Positions 1 to 6,617 of a DNA stretch of 16,609 nt are shown here, piece by piece (positions within the stretch are counted from its first letter, which is position 1; every line of letters begins with the position of its first letter). The stretch is from Candidatus Saccharimonadota bacterium (GTDB lineage: Bacteria > Patescibacteriota > Saccharimonadia > Saccharimonadales > Saccharimonadaceae). The translations under genes and the position numbers were made by a program. The DNA is taken from assembly GCA_020428265.1 (NCBI GenBank), contig JAGQND010000010.1:1-16609 (forward strand). The letters are read 5' to 3'. The notes beneath the pieces are model-generated. The model did no database searches. It saw nothing but the letters and a program-made list of their open reading frames with translations, and had not been told where the DNA came from.

Positions 1-947
1 TAGCTCTACGCTACGTTGCAGGCTCAGCCAAGATATCAAACCTTGGCAATTCAAACGGCAGTACTATGCCAAACAGCCTATTTACAGATGGTACACCACT
101 AGGTTTTGATAGCCTAAACGGTGACCTTCCTGGCTGTAACCACTACGAAGGTTGGGTATTCTTCCGCTTTAAGGCAGTTGCTCCAGACTTTGAAGTAACC
201 AAAACTGTAGAAAAACTTGGCACCAACAGCTTCGCTAAAAGCGTAACTGTAAACCCAAGCGACACAGTTGAATACAAAATCCAATACAAGAACACTGGCT
301 CAATAACCCAGAACAATGTAGTGGTAAAAGACGTACTACCAAAGGGCGTAACTTACGTACCTGGTACTACAAATGTTGCTAACCCTGGCTCAAACGGCAA
401 GTGGGTAGCTGTAGCGGACAACAACGTAGTAACAAACACCGGCCTAAACATCGGTAACTACGGTCCAAACAGCAACGCTTACGTATCGTTTAAAGCTAAG
501 GTAGCTGACGCCAAAGACCTAGTCTGTGGCACCAACAAACTGACCAACACCGTAACTGTAGAAACCGACAACGGTGCAAAGTCTGACACCGCTGATGTTA
601 TTGTAAACAAGCCTTGTATCAACGTATGTGAAAAATCTACAAACAAGATAATCACTATCGACGAAAAAGACTTTGATAACAACAAGCACTCAAAGAACCT
701 AAGCGACTGTAAGGGCCAAACACAAGTTTGTGAACTTACAAGCGGCAAAGTTATCACTATCGACGCTAAAGATTTTGATAGCAAAAAGCACACTACAAAC
801 CTAAGTGCATGTAACACTACTACAGTCGAGCTTCCTCGTACTGGTATTAGTACAGGTGTTATGAGCATCCTAGGCCTAGGTGCGCTAACTGCTGGTGCAG
901 CATATGCAAGCACAAGCAGCCGTATTCGCAATTTGCTACGACGCTAG
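1..947 (+). CDS. DUF11-repeat surface protein with LPxTG-type sorting signal (5' truncated)
   Basis: The reading frame is open from the left edge (frame of base 3), so the start and any signal peptide lie outside. Just before the first in-window Met (base 66) the frame reads residues such as RYVAGSAKISN, typical of an extracellular beta domain. About residues 40-180 after that Met form a DUF11/B_ant-type domain (FEVTKTVEK start, then YKIQYKNTGS and VVVKDVLPKGVTYVPGT). Two 29-aa repeats follow, each opening with VCE and closing in a Cys. The C-terminus has LPRTG, a hydrophobic segment (VMSILGLGALTAGAAYA) and a basic tail ending RNLLRR, the standard three-part sortase signal. The protein is therefore predicted to be anchored covalently to peptidoglycan. 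No sortase is in the window. Isoleucine is mostly ATC/ATT, unlike most neighbours, suggesting high expression. Host binding is plausible but not shown. Confidence 0.85.
   Translation, partial: ALRYVAGSAKISNLGNSNGSTMPNSLFTDGTPLGFDSLNGDLPGCNHYEGWVFFRFKAVAPDFEVTKTVEKLGTNSFAKSVTVNPSDTVEYKIQYKNTGSITQNNVVVKDVLPKGVTYVPGTTNVANPGSNGKWVAVADNNVVTNTGLNIGNYGPNSNAYVSFKAKVADAKDLVCGTNKLTNTVTVETDNGAKSDTADVIVNKPCINVCEKSTNKIITIDEKDFDNNKHSKNLSDCKGQTQVCELTSGKVITIDAKDFDSKKHTTNLSACNTTTVELPRTGISTGVMSILGLGALTAGAAYASTSSRIRNLLRR
624..812 (+). repeat. Two tandem 29-aa cysteine-bounded repeats in the DUF11 protein
   Basis: Repeat copies lie at 624-710 and 726-812, 102 nt apart start to start. Both follow the pattern VCE-x(4)-K-[IV]-ITID-x-KDFD-x(2)-KH-x(2)-NLS-x-C, each with one Cys near the start and one at the end. 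At the DNA level the copies differ at many synonymous positions, so this is an old protein-level duplication rather than a recent DNA repeat. The repeats sit between the DUF11 domain and the sorting signal, where they may act as a disulfide-clamped stalk. Confidence 0.8.
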
Positions 948-983
948 AGTCTGACCGCTCCTAAGAGCCTCAGGCTCAACCTT

Positions 984-1020
984 AAACGACCCCCGTGATT
1001 TCACAGGGGTCGTTTTATTT
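984..1020 (+). terminator. Rho-independent terminator after the DUF11 gene
   Basis: AAACGACCCC (984-993) pairs with GGGGTCGTTT (1006-1015). The stem continues, after one C/A mismatch, as GTG/CAC around a 4-nt loop. The downstream tail TTTATTTG is T-rich. A second small hairpin (GAGCC-TCA-GGCTC, 965-977) lies just upstream. Together with the promoter of the next gene these account for the 948-1036 gap. Confidence 0.85.
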
Positions 1021-1036
1021 GCTATAGTGTAAATAC
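1021..1036 (+). promoter_or_regulatory. Extended -10 promoter (TGCTATAGT), predicted leaderless start
   Basis: TGC plus TATAGT at 1023-1028 ends 8 nt before the ATG at 1037. Transcription starting about 7 nt after the -10 would begin at or next to the start codon. No Shine-Dalgarno sequence is present. The element directly follows the terminator of the preceding gene. Confidence 0.6.
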
Positions 1037-1246
1037 ATGGCCAACAAGAAAAAACGCAACAAACCGTATAAAGGCAAAGCCCCGGCTAAGCCAACCGTGG
1101 TTAAGGTTAGCGCTCAAAAACGCAGCCCACTGCACCAGTGGTATATAGAGCGCCGCCAAATCGTAAAGCCCGTCGCCATCGGCGCAGTTATAGCAGTATT
1201 CGCCTTAATTGTAATAATCGGACTTGTCGGCGTCTTTACTTCTTAG
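1037..1246 (+). CDS. Small basic single-pass membrane protein, unknown function
   Basis: This 69-aa protein has a strongly basic N-terminal half (MANKKKRNKPYKGKAPAKP...) followed by one hydrophobic helix (about residues 46-67, VAIGAVIAVFALIVIIGLVG). The charge distribution predicts an N-in topology with a cytosolic lysine-rich tail that could touch nucleic acid, ribosome or phospholipid. It is supported as a real gene by the promoter ending 8 nt before ATG and by the terminator separating it from the upstream gene. Its stop overlaps the 3' end of the convergent histidine kinase gene by 11 bp. No known family was recognised. Small Lys-rich membrane proteins of this layout are common among CPR hypotheticals. 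Confidence 0.7.
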   Translation: MANKKKRNKPYKGKAPAKPTVVKVSAQKRSPLHQWYIERRQIVKPVAIGAVIAVFALIVIIGLVGVFTS

Positions 1247-3440
1247 TGTCAGCTGTCTTTTTGGCAAGCTCCGCTAGGGCTTTTTTGTCGAGCGGCATCT
1301 TAAACCCAAACGTACTTCCCTTGCCCTCGGTAGATTTAAATATAATAGCGCCACCGTGCGCCGTAACCACACGCCGTGCCAAATACAGCCCCACGCCAGT
1401 ACCATCTGGGCGTTGTTGGCGTGCATTTTGGGCGCGATAAAACTTATGAAACAGATGCTTTTGCTCGCTTACTGGCACGCCTATACCTGTGTCTGTCACG
1501 GTAAACGCCACGCCGGCGCTACCCGAGCGCTCAACCAATATCTTTATCACACTATTCGGCTTAGAGTAGTACACCGCGTTATCTACTAAATTCATTATCA
1601 CCTGTCGCACTTTAGACTCATCGGCTAGCACCGGCAGCTTCATTTTGTCCATTTTGAGACTTAGTTTTATGTCATGACTACTCGCTATCATTTCTAGGTC
1701 TTGCACCTCTTGGCGCACTATACTACCAAAGTCAAACGAAGTTTTATCTATCACAAACTTGCCAGTCTGCAGCCGCGAAATATTCAAAAAGTCGGCTATA
1801 AGACCTACCATACGCTCACTACTTTTAAACGCTTCCATAAGTAGCTTGCGTTGTTTCCAGGTTATATCTCCAGCGTCGCCCTCTAGAACCATGCTCAAGT
1901 AACCCTTTACGCTAGTAAGCGGCGTACGCAGCTGGTGACTCGCCATGCTCATAAACTCGTCTTTTACATTGTCTATGTGCTTCAACTGAGCATTGCTACT
2001 GCGTAGTTCCTTGGTGGCGACATCTATGCGCTGTTGCAGTGTGGCGTTAAGCTCACGAACTTCATGAATACTTATAGTATTCTGCACGGCTATCACTAGC
2101 TGATTGCCTATAGACGAAAGTACCTCTATATCACGCCGCGTATAGTCACCACTCATGCGCTCGCCCAAAAATATATACCCCACCACCTCTTTGGACCGCA
2201 TCAACGGTATGGCTATATCTGTCCTATGGCTCCTAAATATTCGCCACACAGACTTATACTCGTTCGCAGTATCATCTACTATTATGACTTTTTTGCGTAG
2301 CCTATGCACACTTTCGTCGAGCGCTTTTACATCAAACACTGGTATCTTGACGCGTTGGCTAGTACTGGTCGACACAAACTTCTCACGGTCACTGCCATAG
2401 TACACAAAAGCCGCCACATACTCGGCCTTAAACGTATCGCGAATATGCACACTAACCCTGCTAAGCAAACTACGTAAATCAGTCGTGGACGTCAGTATAT
2501 TTCCCAAATCTTCATAAAACACATCTCGTTTATACTGGTTTTTGAAAAATATTTTGTTGGTTACGCGGTCAAAAAAGTGTTTGATAGGCTGGAACAAAAA
2601 CGACAATATAAGAGCGAGACCTATATTTACTGGGCTCACGCTTATATCGCTAGACACTTGGCTATCAAATATCAGCACAGACACCAAAAATGCCACCATG
2701 TAGTATATGCCAGCAAAACACAAAATAGACAGCGTATAAGCGGCACTACGCACTGCTGCAAGCTTAATATCAAACAGCCCGTGTTTAACAATAGCTACGG
2801 TCAAAAAACTAACATACAGCACGCCTACTATAGGTAGTAGTAACGACATCATAGATGTCCTAAATGCAAGAGGTAACACAATACCAACCAACACACCTAC
2901 AATTGATGTAATAATAACATCATATCGAATAATCACCATTTGGCGCTTAACTTGCACAAGCTCCCGCGGCACCCTAAGGAACACATAGTAGCCCATAATC
3001 AAAATCAGCGACAGCACCCACACCACATATGGTGCATACGCCACACCATACACGGGGTCATGCCCCACTACCTGGCCGGCACCACCCAAGCGTTCAGTCA
3101 CGCCACTCACTATCATATTTGTAAATGCCAGCCCCACCACAGCGACAGATACAGCCCCTAGCAACACATGAGCGGCCTTAGATAGCACAATACCCCTTAG
3201 CAGTAGTATCATCATGAGGCTCGCGTGCAACACGATTATAGGCCCTACAAACGTAAATCTATTCCAAAATAGCGCCATATCACCCGTGGTGTCGGCCAAA
3301 TAGTTAGATGTTTCCCATATTATGAGACCTAGTACAACCACAAAAAGCGCCCGTACAGAGCGATTTTTGACGGAATCTATGGCCAAAATAGCAATAAATA
3401 AATTAACTATAAGCCCCAGAAACAGTAACGTTAGCGCCAT
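1236..3440 (-). CDS. Membrane sensor histidine kinase (polytopic N-terminus, GAF, HisKA, HATPase)
   Basis: The 734-aa protein begins with roughly nine hydrophobic segments (residues 1 to about 300), resembling the 7TM-type histidine kinase N-terminal region plus two extra helices. A GAF-like domain (about 310-460) and a coiled-coil linker (ELNATLQQRIDVATKEL) follow. The HisKA dimerisation helix carries the phospho-acceptor His502 in SHQLRTPL. The ATPase domain shows the N box (Asn621 in LVDNAVYYS), G1 (DTGIG, 650-654), F box (LFHKFYRA) and G2 (GTGVG, 680-684), so all catalytic motifs are intact. It has no fused receiver or extracellular ligand domain. The probable partner is the stand-alone receiver at 4886. 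It lies 35 nt downstream of the acyltransferase gene but has its own -10 (TATAAT, 3448-3453) 7 nt before ATG. The signal sensed is unknown. Confidence 0.93.
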   Translation of the reverse strand: MALTLLFLGLIVNLFIAILAIDSVKNRSVRALFVVVLGLIIWETSNYLADTTGDMALFWNRFTFVGPIIVLHASLMMILLLRGIVLSKAAHVLLGAVSVAVVGLAFTNMIVSGVTERLGGAGQVVGHDPVYGVAYAPYVVWVLSLILIMGYYVFLRVPRELVQVKRQMVIIRYDVIITSIVGVLVGIVLPLAFRTSMMSLLLPIVGVLYVSFLTVAIVKHGLFDIKLAAVRSAAYTLSILCFAGIYYMVAFLVSVLIFDSQVSSDISVSPVNIGLALILSFLFQPIKHFFDRVTNKIFFKNQYKRDVFYEDLGNILTSTTDLRSLLSRVSVHIRDTFKAEYVAAFVYYGSDREKFVSTSTSQRVKIPVFDVKALDESVHRLRKKVIIVDDTANEYKSVWRIFRSHRTDIAIPLMRSKEVVGYIFLGERMSGDYTRRDIEVLSSIGNQLVIAVQNTISIHEVRELNATLQQRIDVATKELRSSNAQLKHIDNVKDEFMSMASHQLRTPLTSVKGYLSMVLEGDAGDITWKQRKLLMEAFKSSERMVGLIADFLNISRLQTGKFVIDKTSFDFGSIVRQEVQDLEMIASSHDIKLSLKMDKMKLPVLADESKVRQVIMNLVDNAVYYSKPNSVIKILVERSGSAGVAFTVTDTGIGVPVSEQKHLFHKFYRAQNARQQRPDGTGVGLYLARRVVTAHGGAIIFKSTEGKGSTFGFKMPLDKKALAELAKKTADTKK

Positions 3441-3447
3441 TAAGTCA

Positions 3448-3453
3448 ATTATA
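3448..3453 (-). promoter_or_regulatory. -10 element (TATAAT) of the histidine kinase gene
   Basis: On the minus strand a perfect TATAAT ends 7 nt before the kinase ATG (3440), predicting a leaderless mRNA. It lies in the 35-nt gap between the upstream acyltransferase stop and the kinase start, so the kinase can be transcribed independently of that gene. Confidence 0.6.
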
Positions 3454-3475
3454 CATTAGCGCTATGTTTATGGTG

Positions 3476-4771
3476 TTATTTTTTGCGAGATTTAATGGCT
3501 TTTCGCACTTTTTTAGCTACAGCCGGCACTGCTGCCATAGCCGCCAAGCCCCCAGCCGCTACTATACCCTGCTGGCTACTCATACCACCTTCAACCGCTA
3601 GGTAGGCATACGGAGTAACAAACGATGCACCTGCCGCAGCATATGCACCAAGTTTACGCGTACGACCATATTGTGGGTCGCCAGCATTGCGAGCCAAATC
3701 ACCCACACCCCATACATATGGCGGAATCGTTACCAGCTCTGCCGCCAAAAACACGCGCCAATCTACGTCGCTCACTGGCGCCATAGCTTCGGCCACCACC
3801 CCTGTACGAGCTGCCGTATATGCTAGTAGTCCTGCGCTCACAAGTATTTCTGGCCGGTAGTGACGCACGCACTCGCGCACCTTGCCAATCACAAAACCTT
3901 TTTTAATGTCGCGCATAGTTTGCCGCGCCACTTCAGCCTCATCGCCCCAATCACCATGTAGTATATTGTGTGCGTATTCATCATAGCCATGCTCTATAAG
4001 CTTATCTACTACGTCGGGGTTTATTTCGTTATAGCTTAGTCCGTTCAAAAAATACCCCACCGAAGCTTCGTGTACTCCCCTATATGGGTTTTTGCGGTCG
4101 CGCGACTGACTAATCATAGTCATAGATGTATCATAAAAATTAAGTAATGCTGGTGATGCGTCCTGACCTGGGTATGGCAGGTCTGGACCGAGGCGCTTCA
4201 ACGTACCGCGAAACAATACCTCAAACTGCTTGTATAGGTACGGATTCAACGCCAGTAACCCCGTCAAATTATTATTTCCACTGTTGATAGCATCAATATA
4301 CATCTGTTTATACAGTCCCATGCTTGCCTCGCCGTTTGCATCTAACTCACGATCGCGCACCAAGCTGCTGAGCTCAAATATGTTTTCCAGCCCTATATCC
4401 ATGATTTTTTGCTGCATTTCAGGAGTGTACTGCTCGAAATATTTCATCATCGGGAACGAATCCGCACCTTTGTCATGGTTGTAGTGAATTATACGCATAG
4501 TTCCGGCCACATCTTGGCCGCCGTTTACCGTCATCACATAGTAGGTCGCATGATCAGCATAGGGGTCAGATTCTGGTGTCATAGTACCATCAGGGCCAAC
4601 TTCGCTCGGTGTTATGAATTTTCGTTGCAAATACGTGCGAGCTGTTAGTTGCTGAGCTTTTTTTATCAATTCTGGGTCATGCGTAGCATAAAAATTAGGT
4701 GCTTCAGCCACCTTTTCTATTTCATAGTTTTGGCCATATTGCGGCCTCGCATTCACCGAGTCTTCTATCAT
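3476..4771 (-). CDS. LuxI/FeeM-like acyltransferase (GNAT fold) with C-terminal membrane segments
   Basis: This 431-aa protein has two parts. Residues about 26-215 follow the order of landmarks of the autoinducer-synthase/FeeM branch of the GNAT superfamily. These are an AR-x(3)-QRKF-like segment, YADHATYYVM (71-80), VAGTMRI (88-94), SFPMMKYF (105-112) and FELSSLVRDRE (132-142), the last equivalent to the E-x-SR motif with Ser in place of Arg. NPYLYKQFEVLFRGTLKRLG then fits the later part of that fold. Such enzymes transfer acyl groups from acyl-ACP or acyl-CoA to amino-acid-like acceptors. After a linker (about 225-305), three or four hydrophobic helices (308-332, 338-356, 374-394, 401-420) end in a Lys/Arg-rich tail. 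The membrane tail is not part of classical LuxI. Whether it makes a signal, an N-acyl amino acid or a lipid cannot be decided here. The fold call is inferred from motifs only. Confidence 0.6.
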   Translation of the reverse strand: MIEDSVNARPQYGQNYEIEKVAEAPNFYATHDPELIKKAQQLTARTYLQRKFITPSEVGPDGTMTPESDPYADHATYYVMTVNGGQDVAGTMRIIHYNHDKGADSFPMMKYFEQYTPEMQQKIMDIGLENIFELSSLVRDRELDANGEASMGLYKQMYIDAINSGNNNLTGLLALNPYLYKQFEVLFRGTLKRLGPDLPYPGQDASPALLNFYDTSMTMISQSRDRKNPYRGVHEASVGYFLNGLSYNEINPDVVDKLIEHGYDEYAHNILHGDWGDEAEVARQTMRDIKKGFVIGKVRECVRHYRPEILVSAGLLAYTAARTGVVAEAMAPVSDVDWRVFLAAELVTIPPYVWGVGDLARNAGDPQYGRTRKLGAYAAAGASFVTPYAYLAVEGGMSSQQGIVAAGGLAAMAAVPAVAKKVRKAIKSRKK

Positions 4772-4789
4772 TTTTACTTTTCTACCATT

Positions 4790-4809
4790 AGAGGCGCTTA
4801 CGCACCTCT
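4790..4809 (-). promoter_or_regulatory. 5'-leader hairpin with GUAA tetraloop ahead of the acyltransferase gene
   Basis: On the minus strand AGAGGTGC and GCGCCTCT pair as 8 bp around the loop GTAA, a GNRA tetraloop. One pair is U-G, possible only in the minus-strand RNA (A/C mismatch on the other strand), so the fold is specific to the acyltransferase transcript. It begins a few nt after the predicted transcription start and ends 18 nt before the ATG. There is no clear Shine-Dalgarno sequence, only an A-rich stretch. It has no U-tract and is unlikely to be a terminator. Confidence 0.5.
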
Positions 4810-4820
4810 ACTCTTCATCT

Positions 4821-4829
4821 ATTATAACA
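4821..4829 (-). promoter_or_regulatory. Extended -10 promoter (TGTTATAAT) of the acyltransferase gene
   Basis: Minus-strand TGT plus the perfect hexamer TATAAT (4821-4826) lies 49 nt upstream of the start at 4771. It predicts a leader of about 42 nt, one of the few leadered first genes in the window. The divergent receiver promoter lies 45 bp away. Confidence 0.6.
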
Positions 4830-4870
4830 CACTTATGTATATAAATCAAGATTATCAACCCTGTTTGGTA

Positions 4871-4885
4871 TGCTAAAATATAACC
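4871..4885 (+). promoter_or_regulatory. Extended -10 promoter (TGCTAAAAT) of the receiver gene, leaderless
   Basis: TGC plus TAAAAT (4874-4879) ends 6 nt before ATG 4886, placing the expected transcription start on or beside the start codon. No -35 match is evident, as expected for extended -10 promoters. Confidence 0.6.
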
Positions 4886-5254
4886 ATGACTAAAGTTGCT
4901 ATTGTCGAAGACGACGCCCTAATAAACCAAATGTATCGTATGAAATTTGAGTCCGAAGGATTCGATGTTCAGGTTGCCGACAATGGTAAATCAGGCCTAG
5001 AAATGATACAAACATTCCAGCCAAATCTAGTACTGCTAGACCTCCAAATGCCCGAAATGACCGGCGACCAAGTGCTAAAAAGCATGCGCGAGCAAGAATG
5101 GGGCAAAAATACACCCGTAATTATCCTCACCAACACTGGCCTAGAGGAATCTCCAAAAATCCTCAAAGAGTTAAATGTTTTGAGTTATTTTGTAAAAGCC
5201 GAGCTTACACCAAGCCAAATCGTTGCCAAAGCCAAAGAAGCTTTGGGAATCTAG
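4886..5254 (+). CDS. Stand-alone response-regulator receiver domain (CheY-like)
   Basis: The 122-aa protein is a single receiver domain with no output domain. The phosphorylation site is Asp52 (LVLLDLQMP), with acidic pocket residues Asp9/Asp10 (IVEDDALI), Thr82 (IILTN) and Lys104 (YFVKAE) in their usual positions, so phosphotransfer should work. The residue after Lys104 is Ala-Glu rather than the common Pro. It is divergent from the acyltransferase gene and close to the histidine kinase gene, which lacks its own receiver, so the kinase is the likely phosphodonor. As there is no DNA-binding domain it should act by protein-protein interaction. The type IV pilus machinery is one possible target, as for PilG/PilH-type regulators, but nothing in the window proves this. 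Confidence 0.95.
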   Translation: MTKVAIVEDDALINQMYRMKFESEGFDVQVADNGKSGLEMIQTFQPNLVLLDLQMPEMTGDQVLKSMREQEWGKNTPVIILTNTGLEESPKILKELNVLSYFVKAELTPSQIVAKAKEALGI

Positions 5255-5290
5255 TCGCCCAGCACTATACTCGGCCCGTAAGTTACTGCG

Positions 5291-6103
5291 CTATAGCAAG
5301 CCAGCACGTTTTTGGGCTGCGCGAATTACGTTATCAAACAGCGCAGCTACCGTAAGCGGCCCTACTCCGCCCTTTTCTGGCGTGATTTTAAGGTCGTCAC
5401 GCGCGCGCACGTCGGCTGCCACATCGCCCACTATTTTACCCTGCTCACTAGCTGTACCGGCATCTACCACGGTCGCACCAGTTTTCACCATACTGCTCGT
5501 TATGAGCCCTGGCACCCCCGTAGCTGTAACTATCACATCGTACTCTGGCAATTGCTCGGCCATATCAGTGCTAGTGTCGTCAAACACCGTCACGTCGTAG
5601 CCACTACGAAGCCACATGCGCTCCAGTGGCGCGCCTACCAGCCGGCCGTGCCCTACTATCGCCACGCGTTTACCACGGAGCTCTATATTGTAGCCCACTA
5701 GCAGCCAATCTATCGCCATAGGTGTAGCTGGGTCAAACGGCGAGTCATCACGTAAGCCGTCTATGTCTTTTTCGGGCGCGACTAAATTCACCAGTACATC
5801 GGTTTCAGCAGGGTTTTCAAGTGGCAGTTGCACAATTATGCCGTACACAGAATCATCGTCATTTAGCTCACGTATCTTATCGGCAGCCTGCTCTTGCGGA
5901 ACTTTGTGCACGTCAACATCTACCAATATGTCATCGCCATATGCACGCTTCATACGTACGTAAGTATCTATCACGGGGCTATCGATAGTTTGCACTATAG
6001 CAAGCCTAGGTGCCACACCATGCGCCTGGCGCAAACCGCGAACTTGTCGCGCCTGACGCTCTTTTACGAAATCTGCTAGGTCTCGGCCATTTAGTATTCT
6101 CAT
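5291..6103 (-). CDS. folD: Bifunctional methylenetetrahydrofolate dehydrogenase / methenyltetrahydrofolate cyclohydrolase
   Basis: FolD interconverts 5,10-methylene-, methenyl- and 10-formyl-tetrahydrofolate using NADP. With the start at 6103 (MRILNGRDLADFV) the protein is 270 aa, close to the family's usual 280-290. Visible motifs are Y48-x3-K52 (TYVRMK, catalytic Lys), GIIVQLPL, PEKDIDGL (110-117), the NADP-binding IVGHGRLVGAPL and C-terminal GGVGPLT. The open frame continues upstream to 6478, but that extension is not FolD-like and overlaps the divergent gene. A TATGCT element 7 nt before ATG 6103 supports the short start. MLKH at 6115 is a less likely alternative. It is convergent with the receiver gene (36-nt gap, no clear terminator). 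It should work with GlyA (14336-15619) in one-carbon supply. Confidence 0.93.
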   Translation of the reverse strand: MRILNGRDLADFVKERQARQVRGLRQAHGVAPRLAIVQTIDSPVIDTYVRMKRAYGDDILVDVDVHKVPQEQAADKIRELNDDDSVYGIIVQLPLENPAETDVLVNLVAPEKDIDGLRDDSPFDPATPMAIDWLLVGYNIELRGKRVAIVGHGRLVGAPLERMWLRSGYDVTVFDDTSTDMAEQLPEYDVIVTATGVPGLITSSMVKTGATVVDAGTASEQGKIVGDVAADVRARDDLKITPEKGGVGPLTVAALFDNVIRAAQKRAGLL

Positions 6104-6110
6104 ATGTTTA

Positions 6111-6116
6111 AGCATA
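6111..6116 (-). promoter_or_regulatory. Putative -10 (TATGCT) of folD
   Basis: Minus-strand TATGCT ends 7 nt before the ATG at 6103, the same geometry as the other predicted leaderless genes. The hexamer is a weak match to consensus, so this rests mainly on position. Confidence 0.35.
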
Positions 6117-6127
6117 CTACACTGGCG

Positions 6128-6142
6128 TGCTACTATAAAAAC
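6128..6142 (+). promoter_or_regulatory. Extended -10 promoter (TGCTACTAT) of the DUF5684 gene, leaderless
   Basis: TGC plus TACTAT (6131-6136) ends 6 nt before ATG 6143. This supports 6143 over the in-frame upstream ATG at 6104, which would lie upstream of the promoter. Confidence 0.55.
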
Positions 6143-6592
6143 ATGAGTGGAACGCTGACACCCGACCAAGAACTTGCTGCCGTAGAAGCGCTCCAAAACT
6201 TTTTTGTAGCTTTGCGACCATGGATACCAATGATTATTTTTATAGTTGTGGTTTTTTATGCTGGCGGAGCATATATTATAGGGCGTATGTTCAAAAAAGC
6301 TGGCATACCCCAGTGGGCAGCCTGGATACCTGGCTATAACTTCTGGAAGTACTTCGAAATGGGCAAACAACCACCGTGGATAGCGCTTTTGATGCTCATA
6401 CCATATATAGGTATCGTCGCTTCGGTTTTTATCATTCCGGCTACGTATCACGTCAACAAAGGCTTCGGCAAAAGCCATTCCTACCTACTCATGGCGTATT
6501 TTTTGCCTGTACTGTGGCTCAGTATACTAGCGTTTGGTGACGACAAATGGCAACCGCAAAAAGCCAAAAATAAAATTGTTGAAAATAACTAG
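6143..6592 (+). CDS. DUF5684-family integral membrane protein
   Basis: The 149-aa protein starts MSGTLTPDQELAAVEALQNFF and has about three or four membrane helices (residues 24-44, 77-100 and 110-130 are clearest). The central sequence FKKAGIPQWAAWIPGYNFWKYFEMGKQ and the later HVNKGFGKSHSYLLMAYFLP fit DUF5684, a family of small polytopic proteins of unknown function seen in many bacteria, with W, P, G and N at the usual spots. A Lys-rich cytosolic tail ends the protein. It stands 25 nt upstream of the first minor pilin, which has its own -10. Co-localisation suggests but does not prove a link with pilus biogenesis. It is divergent from folD. Confidence 0.75.
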   Translation: MSGTLTPDQELAAVEALQNFFVALRPWIPMIIFIVVVFYAGGAYIIGRMFKKAGIPQWAAWIPGYNFWKYFEMGKQPPWIALLMLIPYIGIVASVFIIPATYHVNKGFGKSHSYLLMAYFLPVLWLSILAFGDDKWQPQKAKNKIVENN

Positions 6593-6595
6593 TTT

Positions 6596-6604
6596 TGGTA
6601 CAAT
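6596..6604 (+). promoter_or_regulatory. Extended -10 promoter (TGGTACAAT) of the minor-pilin operon
   Basis: TGG plus TACAAT (6599-6604), directly after the DUF5684 stop, ends 13 nt before ATG 6618 and predicts a leader of about 6 nt. It is likely the promoter of the three-gene operon ending at the 11352-11386 terminator, with possible read-through from DUF5684. Confidence 0.5.
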
Positions 6605-6617
6605 AATCATAAGTATA

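Noticed and set aside
479..931. 150-aa antisense open frame in the DUF11 gene
   Set aside because: The sense protein has recognisable DUF11, repeat and sorting motifs. The antisense frame is a codon-bias shadow.
6104..6478. N-terminal extension of the folD frame upstream of 6103
   Set aside because: The extra 125 residues are not FolD-like, overlap the well-supported DUF5684 gene on the other strand, and lie upstream of the likely promoter. The frame is open only by chance.
6534..6617. Longer start for the first minor pilin
   Set aside because: It would overlap the DUF5684 gene and place 37 residues before the prepilin cut site. The ATG at 6618 gives a normal short leader after a -10 element.
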